A DNA stretch of 6,837 bases from a bacterium (GCA_020627425.1 JAHKXX010000341.1:1-6837), one strand, 5' to 3'; positions 1 through 6,698 are shown, counted from the first letter of the stretch. Made by a program: numbers and translations. Notes: generated by a model from the letters alone, not told the origin.

Positions 1-125
1 CTGAAGTGTAACCATTGCTATAACCAGTGCGGCGTTCGTTGCTGTCATAGGTTGTCCAACCTGCGGGGATGGCGCCTCCCTCTTTGAAATCTGTTGAAGA
101 TCATAACAAAATCTATTTTATCCAA
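1..125 (-). pseudogene. Possible frameshifted or truncated gene start at the window edge
   Basis: A strong Shine-Dalgarno (GGAGAGGTGAT, roughly 132-142 on the minus strand) precedes a TTG at 125-123 with about 10 nt spacing, as expected for the next gene of the operon. The product starts MDKIDFVMIFN, sharing KIDFV with the N-terminus of the Stealth protein (ENKIDFVIPW). The frame stops at a TGA at 47-45 after only 26 codons, and its last third is an Arg-rich run that looks non-coding. A second minus-strand frame is open from position 100 to the window edge and includes the natural-looking string IPAGWTTYDSNERR, but it contains no ATG, GTG or TTG. A single indel near 70-100 would join the two. 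It could be a frameshifted gene, a remnant, a short leader peptide, or a sequencing or assembly error. Function is unknown. Confidence 0.3.
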
Positions 126-178
126 CCAAATATCACCTCTCCGTACTGTCTGCATGGTGCCTGTAAAGAAATTATGCA

Positions 179-1294
179 CTATGCTATACGCTTTACTGCC
201 TTATCGGTAACGAGCTTTAGCAGCCTATTCCATCGTGTAAGAGCCTTTAAGCCCTCTATACACAGCGATATAACAAGACCACCCAGCAGCACAAACAGCC
301 CGATAAGCACCCAGTTGCCGAGTGAATAGGTAAAGTCTGTCAGCCATACGCCGCGTATAAACGTGTGAACAAAGAATATATTTGACGAATGCTTTCCCAA
401 AAACGACAGAACCGTTTTTATGATCGGAATATCACATATGAATTCATAGATAAAATATATAAATACTACCGGCAGAACAGAGCTGATAAAGTAGAAAAAG
501 TACTTTTCACACCAGCCTGTCCTTCTGAACAGTATAAGTGCACAGAGCACTACCGTCAGAATAATAAACTTGATTATCTTGCTGAGTACCCTGCTTTTGG
601 TAACGTTCGATTCCTTCAGCTTTTCAAATACTCTGCCCTCTGCAAAGATGACTCCGAGCGGTATACACAGCAGCCACCTTGTCATATTGGTAAGCCCCGA
701 AGCCGAGAAGAATCCCGGCTGCAGCAGTACGGGCAGGACTATATAGGGAACAAGCACAAACACACCGAATTTTTTGTACAGGTGACAGGTAAGCGGCATC
801 AGGAATATTATAACAAGAGCAAAGCTCATATACCACCATGTACCTATCATCAGCTTTGAGCCGATAAGTGCCGAAATACCGAGCATATCCGCTATCAGGT
901 TAAAGACAAAGTTTATGCCCGTACCGTAGGGGTTGTAATCCGTAAAGCTCAGTGATACAACCACGCAAATGACAAACGGCAGAAAAAACGAGCCGAGTAG
1001 TGATATAGTCCTCTTTGTCAGAAATACCGACGTCTCCTTTGCGTTTATATCAAGTCGTTTATAGCTGTACGATATATTTCTTGTTAGTCCGAACGCAGAC
1101 AGAAAGGCAAACATTCCGACGCATATATTCATCGCTTCAAAAATGTACATAGCGTGGCTCTGCTTAAACGGTGTAAAATCCACAGTATAGCCCAAAAGCC
1201 TGTCCTTACTCGACAGGCAGTGATAAAACACCAGAAATATAATAGCTATTCCTTTAGTTACAAGCGTATCATGTTTTGAAAATTCAAGCTTCAA
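179..1294 (-). CDS. Acyltransferase 3 family integral membrane protein
   Basis: This 371-residue polytopic membrane protein fits the acyltransferase 3 family (the OatA/WecH membrane domain), which moves acetyl or other acyl groups onto surface sugars. The N-terminal signature is visible as TKGIAIIFLVFYHC (13-26), whose His25 is the conserved family histidine. FLSAFGLTR (64-72) matches the usual FxxSGF segment, GTWWYMSFAL (151-160) the central W-rich helix, and LGKHSSNIFFVHTFIR (299-314) the C-terminal block. I count about ten hydrophobic helices. There is no appended SGNH esterase domain, so it is the membrane domain only. The start is TTG at 1294: it sits 8 nt after a good Shine-Dalgarno, and the next Met (residue 49) would delete the His25 signature. 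It lies 38 nt behind the Stealth gene with no terminator, so it is probably the decorating enzyme of the polymer. The acyl group and target cannot be read from the sequence. Confidence 0.92.
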   Translation of the reverse strand: MKLEFSKHDTLVTKGIAIIFLVFYHCLSSKDRLLGYTVDFTPFKQSHAMYIFEAMNICVGMFAFLSAFGLTRNISYSYKRLDINAKETSVFLTKRTISLLGSFFLPFVICVVVSLSFTDYNPYGTGINFVFNLIADMLGISALIGSKLMIGTWWYMSFALVIIFLMPLTCHLYKKFGVFVLVPYIVLPVLLQPGFFSASGLTNMTRWLLCIPLGVIFAEGRVFEKLKESNVTKSRVLSKIIKFIILTVVLCALILFRRTGWCEKYFFYFISSVLPVVFIYFIYEFICDIPIIKTVLSFLGKHSSNIFFVHTFIRGVWLTDFTYSLGNWVLIGLFVLLGGLVISLCIEGLKALTRWNRLLKLVTDKAVKRIA

Positions 1295-1302
1295 GATCCC
1301 GG

Positions 1303-1308
1303 CACCTC
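1303..1308 (-). promoter_or_regulatory. Ribosome binding site fixing a TTG start
   Basis: GAGGTG on the minus strand lies 8 nt before the TTG at 1294-1292. No ATG or GTG start in the same frame would keep the first membrane helix with its conserved His, so this site decides the start of the acyltransferase. Confidence 0.8.
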
Positions 1309-1332
1309 TCAGGTCTTTATATATTTAGTATA

Positions 1333-2337
1333 TCATACAGTCTCAAAGGACGACGGGTCTGGCAGTATTGCTTCAAAGCATTCCCTGACTGCTGCCTTTT
1401 TGCTGTCAAAATCAAGCGTCCTCGGAGTGTCGTTTATGCACACCATAGACTTTTTTGTGTTCCTTATGGTGTCACAGAGTCTATCGAAATTACTCTCCTC
1501 TATATGAAAGCATTCGCCTATACTGTCCGGACGTACTGTATAGGTGCCGCTGCAAAGCTGCCAGAACTTCATCAGCCACTGGTTAACATTTGACTCGGTA
1601 CGAAACCTGTCCGAGCAGGTCTTGTCGAGTACCGCGTAGTACTTCTCCCACACTGTGTCAAAGGTAGACTTCAGAAATGACGACGGCAGGTGATTATAAT
1701 AAAACCCCGGAAACCACGACCACGGCAGCAGCATAAAGGTTCGCATAAGGTTTCTGAATCCGTTTTTAGGACTGAACCACTTGGTAAAGTCCCGCTTCAT
1801 AACGGCGTTTTTGTTTTTAAACTCGGTATTTATGACCTCCATATTGGAGCCGTTGAAATGTCCTGCGCTGTCGTGTCCGAAATATATACAGTTTAGTCCG
1901 AAGTTGTCGCACGGCAGCCCGTTCTTGAAAAAGTCTGTAGGCTCCATCGGTCGGAGTATAAACATATCATCATTGAAATAAACAAACTGCTCCGACAGAC
2001 CCTCTATCCTGTGCATATTCAGCTCGATAGTGTGCGAGCTGAAGGTCGGCAGATATTTTTCGGGTATATAGTCGGTATGCTTTACTATATTAAGCTTCGG
2101 GTTGTCGGTATTCAGCCACTGAGGAATATGTCCCCAGGTAATAAAATGTATCCTGTTTACCCAAGGAGTAAACTGTTCTACAGCCCTGAACCAATACTGC
2201 ATATTGTCCCAGTCGCGGTACCGCACGGCGCTGTCGCTATCTGCCATAGACGGTGCAGCAAAGCTTTTGCGCTGCTTTTGCCATTCGGGGTCATTGCCGT
2301 CTACCCACGGTATTACAAAATCTATCTTATTTTCCAT
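1333..2337 (-). CDS. Stealth-family sugar-phosphate transferase
   Basis: This 334-residue cytoplasmic protein has the four conserved regions of the Stealth family in order. CR1 is IDFVIPWVDGNDPEW (5-19). CR2 runs from RYRDWDNMQYWFRAVE (39-54) through ITWGH (66-70) to YFNDDMF (120-126). CR3 is around HLPSSFLKSTFDTVWEK (216-232) to about 262. CR4 begins VCINDTPRTLDFD (299-311) and ends in LPDPSSFE. Known members are capsule hexose-1-phosphate transferases of bacteria and the eukaryotic GlcNAc-1-phosphotransferase catalytic subunit; they make phosphodiester links between sugars. No membrane segment or signal peptide is seen. The start codon lies inside the last codons of the upstream glycerophosphotransferase gene (11 nt overlap, ATGGAAAATAA). 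Its own Shine-Dalgarno is poor (AAGGGAG about 13 nt away), which suggests translational coupling. In this operon it probably adds a sugar-1-phosphate to the polymer; the sugar is unknown. Confidence 0.93.
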   Translation of the reverse strand: MENKIDFVIPWVDGNDPEWQKQRKSFAAPSMADSDSAVRYRDWDNMQYWFRAVEQFTPWVNRIHFITWGHIPQWLNTDNPKLNIVKHTDYIPEKYLPTFSSHTIELNMHRIEGLSEQFVYFNDDMFILRPMEPTDFFKNGLPCDNFGLNCIYFGHDSAGHFNGSNMEVINTEFKNKNAVMKRDFTKWFSPKNGFRNLMRTFMLLPWSWFPGFYYNHLPSSFLKSTFDTVWEKYYAVLDKTCSDRFRTESNVNQWLMKFWQLCSGTYTVRPDSIGECFHIEESNFDRLCDTIRNTKKSMVCINDTPRTLDFDSKKAAVRECFEAILPDPSSFETV

Positions 2338-3544
2338 TCTTCGAGCGCAGCTCCCTTATTGCTTCATAGTTTCTCTTACAGTTGTCTGTATCGTACAGGT
2401 CAAAAAACTCGTCGTGACGTTTTTTATATTCCTCTGGATTTTCAAAGCCCTGCTTACATGCAAGCTCTATCTCCTCAAATGCGGAGTCTATATCATAGCA
2501 GACCCGCCCGAAGCCGTCGTGCTCATAGCTGAAATAACCCTCGGGATACTGGCCGAGTCTGAAATCCTCATAGTCAAACTGGTAGTACATAAGCCTTTTG
2601 TTCATATATGCAAAGTCCATAGCTATACTCGAAAAGTCCGTTATAAGGTACGCAGACTCCTTCAGAAGAGTCTGTACGTCATACTCGGGAAACGAGGCTA
2701 CTGTTATCAGGCTGTCGTTTATATCAAAGTATTTTAGATACTGCTGCATATCTCTGTGCGGATAAAACACCAGATGAAGTCTGTATTTTTCGAGCAGAGT
2801 GTGAAGGCGGCTGTCAGAAAGAAAAGCGCTCCATGCACGGAAATACGCGGTATTTCTAAAATCGGACACGTCCTCTATAGCGTCGGACGCAGAGGTCGGG
2901 GTCGCTATCCAGCTTCTCCAGGTCGGCATAAGCAGAACCTGGTTTTTTATTACCTTGAAATCATGAAGCCTGTCGAAGCGGCACAGCCCAAGCTCCTTGA
3001 CACTACCTTCGGGATAGCCGTAGTTTTTTGCCACAAAATCCGTTTCTCTTTTTGTGCTGCACACAAACATCGACATCATAGTGTTTTTATAGTGCAAAAA
3101 CGGCATATCGTCCTTTATAATGCCATGCTGCAAAAACACCCGTGTGTTTTTCAGTATACCGTTTACCTCTAAAAAGTAGCACACAGCCGCGTTTGGCTTG
3201 CCGCCCTTCTGAGAGCTGATGTTTATTGAGGCTGACAGATACATGATCCAGTGCAATAGAGAACCGTAGTTCACTGTTTTTCCGAGACCGCGCACCCTGT
3301 CATAATCGCGCGAGCGTCTGCTGATAGCATATACGCAGTCCTGTTCGGGATGATTTTCACAGATATACTTATACAGATGATAGCCGTTGTCGCGCGCCTC
3401 GTTTTTGTTGTCACAGATAAGCCACAGATCGCGGTGGGACAGCCTATAGAACAGTGACGGAATAACAGCGAGCAAAAAGAGAAATATATGACCTATATCA
3501 GAAGGTCTTACACGCTGAAGCTTTTGAAACAGGGTCTCTTCCAT
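2327..3544 (-). CDS. CDP-glycerol glycerophosphotransferase family protein (TagB/TagF-like)
   Basis: This 405-residue enzyme belongs to the family that moves glycerol phosphate, or ribitol phosphate in related members, from a CDP donor to a teichoic-acid chain at the inner membrane face. A hydrophobic stretch at 17-33 may dip into the membrane. Family hallmarks follow: the WLICDNKNEARDNGYHLYKY block (41-60), LQHGI (138-142) with the conserved His140, MPTWR (206-210), YPHRD (261-265) with the second conserved His263, and the signature TDFSSIAMDFAYMN (302-315) then YYQFD (320-324), ending in an FFDLYD block (380-385). The length is close to TagB and far short of full TagF polymerases (about 720 residues), so it has the catalytic part without a long N-terminal extension. 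Whether it primes or polymerises, and whether it uses glycerol or another polyol, cannot be told. It starts 18 nt after the permease gene behind a short-spaced GGTGAT. Confidence 0.92.
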   Translation of the reverse strand: MEETLFQKLQRVRPSDIGHIFLFLLAVIPSLFYRLSHRDLWLICDNKNEARDNGYHLYKYICENHPEQDCVYAISRRSRDYDRVRGLGKTVNYGSLLHWIMYLSASINISSQKGGKPNAAVCYFLEVNGILKNTRVFLQHGIIKDDMPFLHYKNTMMSMFVCSTKRETDFVAKNYGYPEGSVKELGLCRFDRLHDFKVIKNQVLLMPTWRSWIATPTSASDAIEDVSDFRNTAYFRAWSAFLSDSRLHTLLEKYRLHLVFYPHRDMQQYLKYFDINDSLITVASFPEYDVQTLLKESAYLITDFSSIAMDFAYMNKRLMYYQFDYEDFRLGQYPEGYFSYEHDGFGRVCYDIDSAFEEIELACKQGFENPEEYKKRHDEFFDLYDTDNCKRNYEAIRELRSKNGK

Positions 3545-3562
3545 ATTATCACCGTATAAGCA

Positions 3563-4456
3563 TTACAGTACGTCGGGCAAGCGCTTTTTCAGGCGGTTGT
3601 AGTTGAATATTCCCAACGCGATGACCAGTATAAACTCAATACCGAAAATGCCCAGCTCCCACAGCGGATGTGCAGGGCCGTCCTTAAAGCCATCAAAGAA
3701 CCACTGGTTACATATAAGTGCTTTTCTGTAGCCGTTAACAAAGAAGGTCATCGGGTTAAATAGAAGTATAGTCCTTACTGTGTGTGAGTCCAGTGTATAG
3801 GAATTGAAGCACACGCCCGACAGCCAGAAAAGACCTGACATAATGGTAGTTATGAAGCTTTCAAAGTCCTTGCTGAACGCGCTCATCGGAGCCAGCGACC
3901 ATGTAAGCGCAAGGAAGAAGAAGAACATAAGCGGTGCATACACGAGAAGCTGCAAGGTATATATTGTAGGATAGTAGCCGTTTACGACAAGATACAAAAA
4001 AGCAAGCGAGAAGAGAAAGAAGTGAACATAAAACTTGGATATAGTCGTATATGTCATTATAGACGACACAGGGAAGCTGAGCTTGTTTACAAACTGTCTG
4101 TTGGAGCGTATACACTTGCTGCCTGCGGAGATCGTGTCACTCATAAAGCACCACGGCAAAAAGCCGACCATCATAAAAATGAAAAACGGCACGCCCATTT
4201 CTATTCGGCTTGATCCGCCCCTGAGTCCTACTGTAAACGCAAACCAGTATACAAACAGCTGAAACAGCGGCTTCATTACTGCCCACGCAGGTCCGATTAT
4301 CGCACCCTTATAGGTTTTCAGCAGTTCTTGCTTTGCCAGCATAAAGGTCTGCTTCATAAACCCGTGGTGCTCCTTCGGAATAGCCGCGATATCCTCGCCT
4401 ATTCTCTTAAAAAAGCCTCTTTTTGGGTGTGCAACAATGTCAAGAGTGTTATTCAT
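3563..4456 (-). CDS. ABC-2 type polysaccharide/teichoic acid export permease (TagG/Wzm-like)
   Basis: This 297-residue permease of the TagG/Wzm/RfbA class forms the membrane channel that, with an ATPase partner (TagH/Wzt), carries lipid-linked glycopolymers across the cytoplasmic membrane. The N-terminal cytoplasmic segment leads into the typical block AKQELLKTYKGAIIGPAWAV (41-60), followed by MKPLFQLFVYWFAF (61-74). About six helices are seen: roughly 61-78, 90-106, 142-158, 168-186, 203-220 and 268-284. The conserved NPMTFFVNGYRKAL (235-248) and a C-terminal LPDVL also match the family. The ATG overlaps the stop of the glycosyltransferase gene (ATGAATAA, 8 nt) and has a clear GGAGG 6 nt upstream (4463-4467). 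No ATPase gene lies beside it, which is unusual because permease and ATPase are normally adjacent. The partner may be encoded outside the window or shared with another system. Confidence 0.93.
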   Translation of the reverse strand: MNNTLDIVAHPKRGFFKRIGEDIAAIPKEHHGFMKQTFMLAKQELLKTYKGAIIGPAWAVMKPLFQLFVYWFAFTVGLRGGSSRIEMGVPFFIFMMVGFLPWCFMSDTISAGSKCIRSNRQFVNKLSFPVSSIMTYTTISKFYVHFFLFSLAFLYLVVNGYYPTIYTLQLLVYAPLMFFFFLALTWSLAPMSAFSKDFESFITTIMSGLFWLSGVCFNSYTLDSHTVRTILLFNPMTFFVNGYRKALICNQWFFDGFKDGPAHPLWELGIFGIEFILVIALGIFNYNRLKKRLPDVL

Positions 4457-5534
4457 CTTGTCCCTCCGAATTTCGTATAACTGATTTTTTTACTTCCTCT
4501 ATTCTTTCCATTTCGCTGCCGTCAAGCCTTGCCTTCCAGAACGGCATATATATGATACCCACAAGCGTACCTGCTCCATAGCACAGATGCAGGCACAAAA
4601 ATATAAACGGCAGCAGCAGCTGTGTTATATGCTTTTTTTGGGGTATTACAGCCGTCACGGTCATTATAAGAGCGGCAAGGGCATACAATCCCCACAGCAC
4701 CGCCGCAAAAATCAGACCTACAGTCATATTTACAGCAGACATCACGGCGGTAAATATCACTGCCAGCACAAAGCACAGTGGAACAAGGTGAAACACCGAA
4801 AGGCATTTCGGACACACCCCAAGGGTAAGTCCTATCCATTTGCCGTTGCCGAATTTCTGCTTCATCATACCCGAAAAGCTGCTGCGGATATACTGATATG
4901 ATATTATCTTGCTGCTTTGGCATATTTTGAAGCCTGCCTGTCTGATACGGTAATGCAGCTCGTTGTCCTCTGTTCTGCCGAGCGCTTCGTTAAAGCCTCC
5001 GACCTTTTCAAAGACCTGTCTGCGATACGCCAGATGGAACAAAGAGCTGACATACTTTTTTTCGTCATTGCTTTCTCTGCGGTACGAGGCTATAGAGCTG
5101 CCGAACATAGAGCTTTCCGCAAGAAAAAGAGTTTCCTTCCACGGTGTAGGCTCAAATATCCTGTTGGGTCTGGCACCTCCGCAGACATACTCGCCTGTGT
5201 TTATGACCTCTGCATTTTTTTCTATAAAGTCCTCGGGTATCTCGGCATGGGCGTCTACTCTGATTATGACGTCGCCCATCGCGTTTTCGATAGCTGTATT
5301 CCAGCCTGATGCCTGAGAGCCTCTCTCGTTTGTCAGGACCTTTATATCAAGATAATCACTTATATTTTCTTTTTTAAATGCCAGCAGTATATCGCGCGTA
5401 CTGTCCGTAGACTTGCTGTCCACAAGAACTATCTCGGTCTGTTTTTTCGGATAGGTCTGTTTTTTTATCAGTGACAAAAGCGAACCTATTACCTGTTGTT
5501 CATTATAAGCTATTACACAAAGTGAAACAGTCAT
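4449..5534 (-). CDS. Family 2 glycosyltransferase with C-terminal membrane helices (ExoA-like)
   Basis: This 361-residue GT-A enzyme is similar in layout to succinoglycan ExoA. The N-terminal domain shows VSLCVIAYNEQ (2-12), VDSKSTDST (38-46) for nucleotide binding, and the acidic metal motif RVDAHAEIPEDF (92-103, D94). The acceptor/base region GGFNEALGRTEDNELHYRIR (179-198) carries Glu-Asp 189-190. After residue 240 come about four hydrophobic segments (to about 330), so it is membrane anchored and probably acts on a lipid-linked acceptor. An ATG six bases upstream, at 5540, would add Met-Ile, but AAGGGG lies only 2 nt from it. The ATG at 5534 has 8 nt spacing and is preferred. It is the first gene of the polymer operon, directly behind a consensus promoter, and its stop overlaps the permease start. 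Donor sugar and acceptor are unknown; priming or backbone/branch extension are both possible. Confidence 0.92.
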   Translation of the reverse strand: MTVSLCVIAYNEQQVIGSLLSLIKKQTYPKKQTEIVLVDSKSTDSTRDILLAFKKENISDYLDIKVLTNERGSQASGWNTAIENAMGDVIIRVDAHAEIPEDFIEKNAEVINTGEYVCGGARPNRIFEPTPWKETLFLAESSMFGSSIASYRRESNDEKKYVSSLFHLAYRRQVFEKVGGFNEALGRTEDNELHYRIRQAGFKICQSSKIISYQYIRSSFSGMMKQKFGNGKWIGLTLGVCPKCLSVFHLVPLCFVLAVIFTAVMSAVNMTVGLIFAAVLWGLYALAALIMTVTAVIPQKKHITQLLLPFIFLCLHLCYGAGTLVGIIYMPFWKARLDGSEMERIEEVKKSVIRNSEGQDE

Positions 5535-5542
5535 TATCATAT

Positions 5543-5548
5543 CCCCTT
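5543..5548 (-). promoter_or_regulatory. Ribosome binding site choosing the glycosyltransferase start
   Basis: AAGGGG on the minus strand is 8 nt before the ATG at 5534 but only 2 nt before the in-frame ATG at 5540. The spacing favours the inner ATG. Confidence 0.7.
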
Positions 5549-5556
5549 ATTTCTAC

Positions 5557-5578
5557 GGCAGCAGCCCTTGCAGCCGCC
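5557..5578 (-). other. GC-rich leader hairpin in the polymer operon 5' UTR
   Basis: In an otherwise AT-rich intergenic region, the transcript from the promoter at 5608-5636 would contain GGCGGC and GCTGCC, six pairs with one G-U and a 10-nt loop. GGCTGC also occurs twice as a direct repeat 9 nt apart. No T-run follows, so it is not an intrinsic terminator. It may stabilise the mRNA or be a protein binding site; no known riboswitch class is recognised. Confidence 0.3.
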
Positions 5579-5607
5579 CCGATAACTCACTTTGCAACAA
5601 CATTTTT

Positions 5608-5636
5608 ATTATAAATTCTTATCCCGTCTTTGTCAA
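5608..5636 (-). promoter_or_regulatory. Consensus sigma-A promoter of the polymer operon
   Basis: On the minus strand the -35 box TTGACA (5636-5631) and the -10 box TATAAT (5613-5608) both match consensus at all six positions and are 17 bp apart. The DNA just upstream (5637-5700) is AT-rich, as in UP elements. Transcription should start near 5600, giving a leader of about 65 nt before the glycosyltransferase. It is the only convincing promoter found upstream of the five-gene operon. Confidence 0.87.
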
Positions 5637-5685
5637 TGAAATAGAGTTAATTTAGTTATTATCGCAATTTTTCACTCATAAAACA

Positions 5686-5705
5686 AAAAAACTTGTAAAT
5701 TTTTT
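5686..5705 (-). terminator. Weak AT-only candidate terminator after the HAD gene
   Basis: Directly behind the phosphatase stop codon, a run of six A and a run of T can pair around a short loop (AAAAAA, TTTACAAG, TTTTTT on the minus strand), continuing into more T residues. The stem has no GC pairs, so termination may be poor and read-through into the polymer operon is possible. Confidence 0.2.
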
Positions 5706-6358
5706 CATTCCCCGACAACAGCCTCATAAAGAGAGCTTACATTATCTGCGAGCACGTCTGCACCGCTGCTTATAAGAAATTCTCTGCTGCGAAAGCCCCA
5801 CGTCACGGAGATACAGTCCACAGCGGCATTTTTGGCCGTCATAATATCGACATCGGAGTCCCCGATATACACAGACATGTCCCTGTCTGCGTGAAGCTTA
5901 CAAAGCACCTCGTTTACGGAGTCGGGCGCGGGTTTTTTCTTTACTCCCTCTCTCTCACCGAGTGCAATATCAATAAGACCCGGGAAATACTGTTTACACA
6001 GCTCCTGCACTGCAAAGTCGGCTTTATTTGACACGACGGCGATTTTTATTCCCTTTTCGCGCAGCGCTCTGAACATACTGCTGATACCGTCATATTCTCT
6101 TGTATTATCGGCACAGTGCTCTGCGTAGTGCGCTTTAAAACTCCCAAACACGGTATTTACAAGTGTTTCGTCCGACCCCTCGGGGACAGCACGCTTTATA
6201 AGCAGAAATATTCCGTTACCGACAAAGCGTCTGACTTCATCAACAGTCCTTTCGGGGCAGTGGGACTCGGTAAGTGCGAAGTTAACGCTGTTTTTCAGAT
6301 CCTCGAGTGTATCAAGGATAGTACCGTCCAGATCGAATATTGCTGTAGTATATTTCAT
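5705..6358 (-). CDS. HAD-superfamily phosphatase, phosphoglycolate phosphatase-like
   Basis: This 217-residue soluble enzyme is a HAD subfamily I phosphatase with all four motifs. Motif I is FDLDGTILDT (8-17) with nucleophile D9 and acid D11. Motif II is VVSNK (108-112) with S110. Motif III is the Lys in VKKKPAPDSV (139-148), and motif IV is IGDSDVDIMTAKNA (165-178) with D167 and D171. A helical cap lies between motifs I and II (about 18-95), typical of Gph and PpaX enzymes, and the length is normal for them. Substrates could be phosphoglycolate, pyrophosphate or a sugar phosphate; sequence alone does not decide. A GTG seven codons upstream (6379) is possible, but GAGGGTG lies 5-7 nt before the ATG at 6358 and homologues usually begin just before the DLDGT strand. 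The gene follows the zinc-ribbon gene by 4 nt and is probably co-transcribed with it. Confidence 0.92.
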   Translation of the reverse strand: MKYTTAIFDLDGTILDTLEDLKNSVNFALTESHCPERTVDEVRRFVGNGIFLLIKRAVPEGSDETLVNTVFGSFKAHYAEHCADNTREYDGISSMFRALREKGIKIAVVSNKADFAVQELCKQYFPGLIDIALGEREGVKKKPAPDSVNEVLCKLHADRDMSVYIGDSDVDIMTAKNAAVDCISVTWGFRSREFLISSGADVLADNVSSLYEAVVGE

Positions 6359-6362
6359 TTCA

Positions 6363-6692
6363 TCACCCTCTGAGATCACAAAGCTGAAAATGCCTCAGGC
6401 AATTACAGCAAACGAGTGTTGCCTCTTTATTTCCCGAAATGATCTCATACGGATTTCCGAGGATTTTTGAAGCTACGTTATTATTACAGTCAGGGCATAT
6501 AATTCCCCTATCCGACACGCTGACCGTACCGTTATCAAATGACAGGATCTCGTTTTTAGAGTTATCGAAAACTTTTTCTGCCTCTTCACGGCTCAGTTCC
6601 TCTACATTCTCCGAATAAAGCTCCCTTACCTCTTCTATCCCTTCACAATCCTTACATTCATTCATAAGTTCGTATATATCATACAGTGTCAT
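6363..6692 (-). CDS. Small zinc-ribbon-like protein of unknown function
   Basis: I do not recognise a named family for this 109-residue protein. The first half is acidic and helical (MTLYDIYELMNECKDC at 1-16, then ENVEELSREEAEKVF at 28-42). The second half carries CPDC (66-69) and CCNC (95-98), a spacing typical of a zinc ribbon with a beta-rich linker between the two knuckles. A further CKDC is at 13-16 and a lone Cys at 105. No membrane segment or signal is visible, so it is likely cytoplasmic. The ATG at 6692 is chosen because GAGGTG lies 6 nt before it. A longer frame to a GTG at 6737 would run through the -10 box and is less likely. It is followed after 4 nt by the HAD phosphatase and ends in TGATGA. 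A regulator or nucleic-acid binding role is only a guess from the zinc ribbon. Confidence 0.75.
   Translation of the reverse strand: MTLYDIYELMNECKDCEGIEEVRELYSENVEELSREEAEKVFDNSKNEILSFDNGTVSVSDRGIICPDCNNNVASKILGNPYEIISGNKEATLVCCNCLRHFQLCDLRG
6364..6370 (-). promoter_or_regulatory. Ribosome binding site of the HAD gene
   Basis: GAGGGTG on the minus strand lies at good spacing before the ATG at 6358 and overlaps the last codons and TGA of the preceding small gene. This supports the shorter start over the upstream GTG and suggests coupled translation. Confidence 0.7.
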
Positions 6693-6698
6693 CTTTTT

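Noticed and set aside
1..87. Plus-strand cysteine-rich reading frame (LKCNHCYNQCGVRCC) ending in TGA at 85-87
   Set aside because: It has no visible start, and it is antisense to a minus-strand frame of normal composition. The cysteines come from reading Ser/Thr/Gly-type codons backwards. It could only be the tail of a gene from outside the window.
389..859. Plus-strand 156-codon open frame
   Set aside because: It is antisense to the acyltransferase, is rich in Tyr, Lys and Gln without domain character, and has no convincing ribosome binding site.
1295..1332. Gap between Stealth and acyltransferase genes examined for a terminator or promoter
   Set aside because: No GC stem with a T-run and no convincing promoter boxes were found; it holds only the ribosome binding site.
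2011..2737. Two long overlapping plus-strand open frames (173 and 177 codons)
   Set aside because: They lie antisense to the Stealth and glycerophosphotransferase genes, whose family motifs are clear, and show no domain of their own.
4522..4923. Minus-strand 133-codon frame inside the glycosyltransferase gene
   Set aside because: It is an alternative frame of the C-terminal membrane region of the glycosyltransferase, with no family features or ribosome binding site.
4917..5316. Plus-strand open frames of 130 and 117 codons
   Set aside because: They are antisense to the catalytic domain of the GT2 enzyme, whose motifs are intact.
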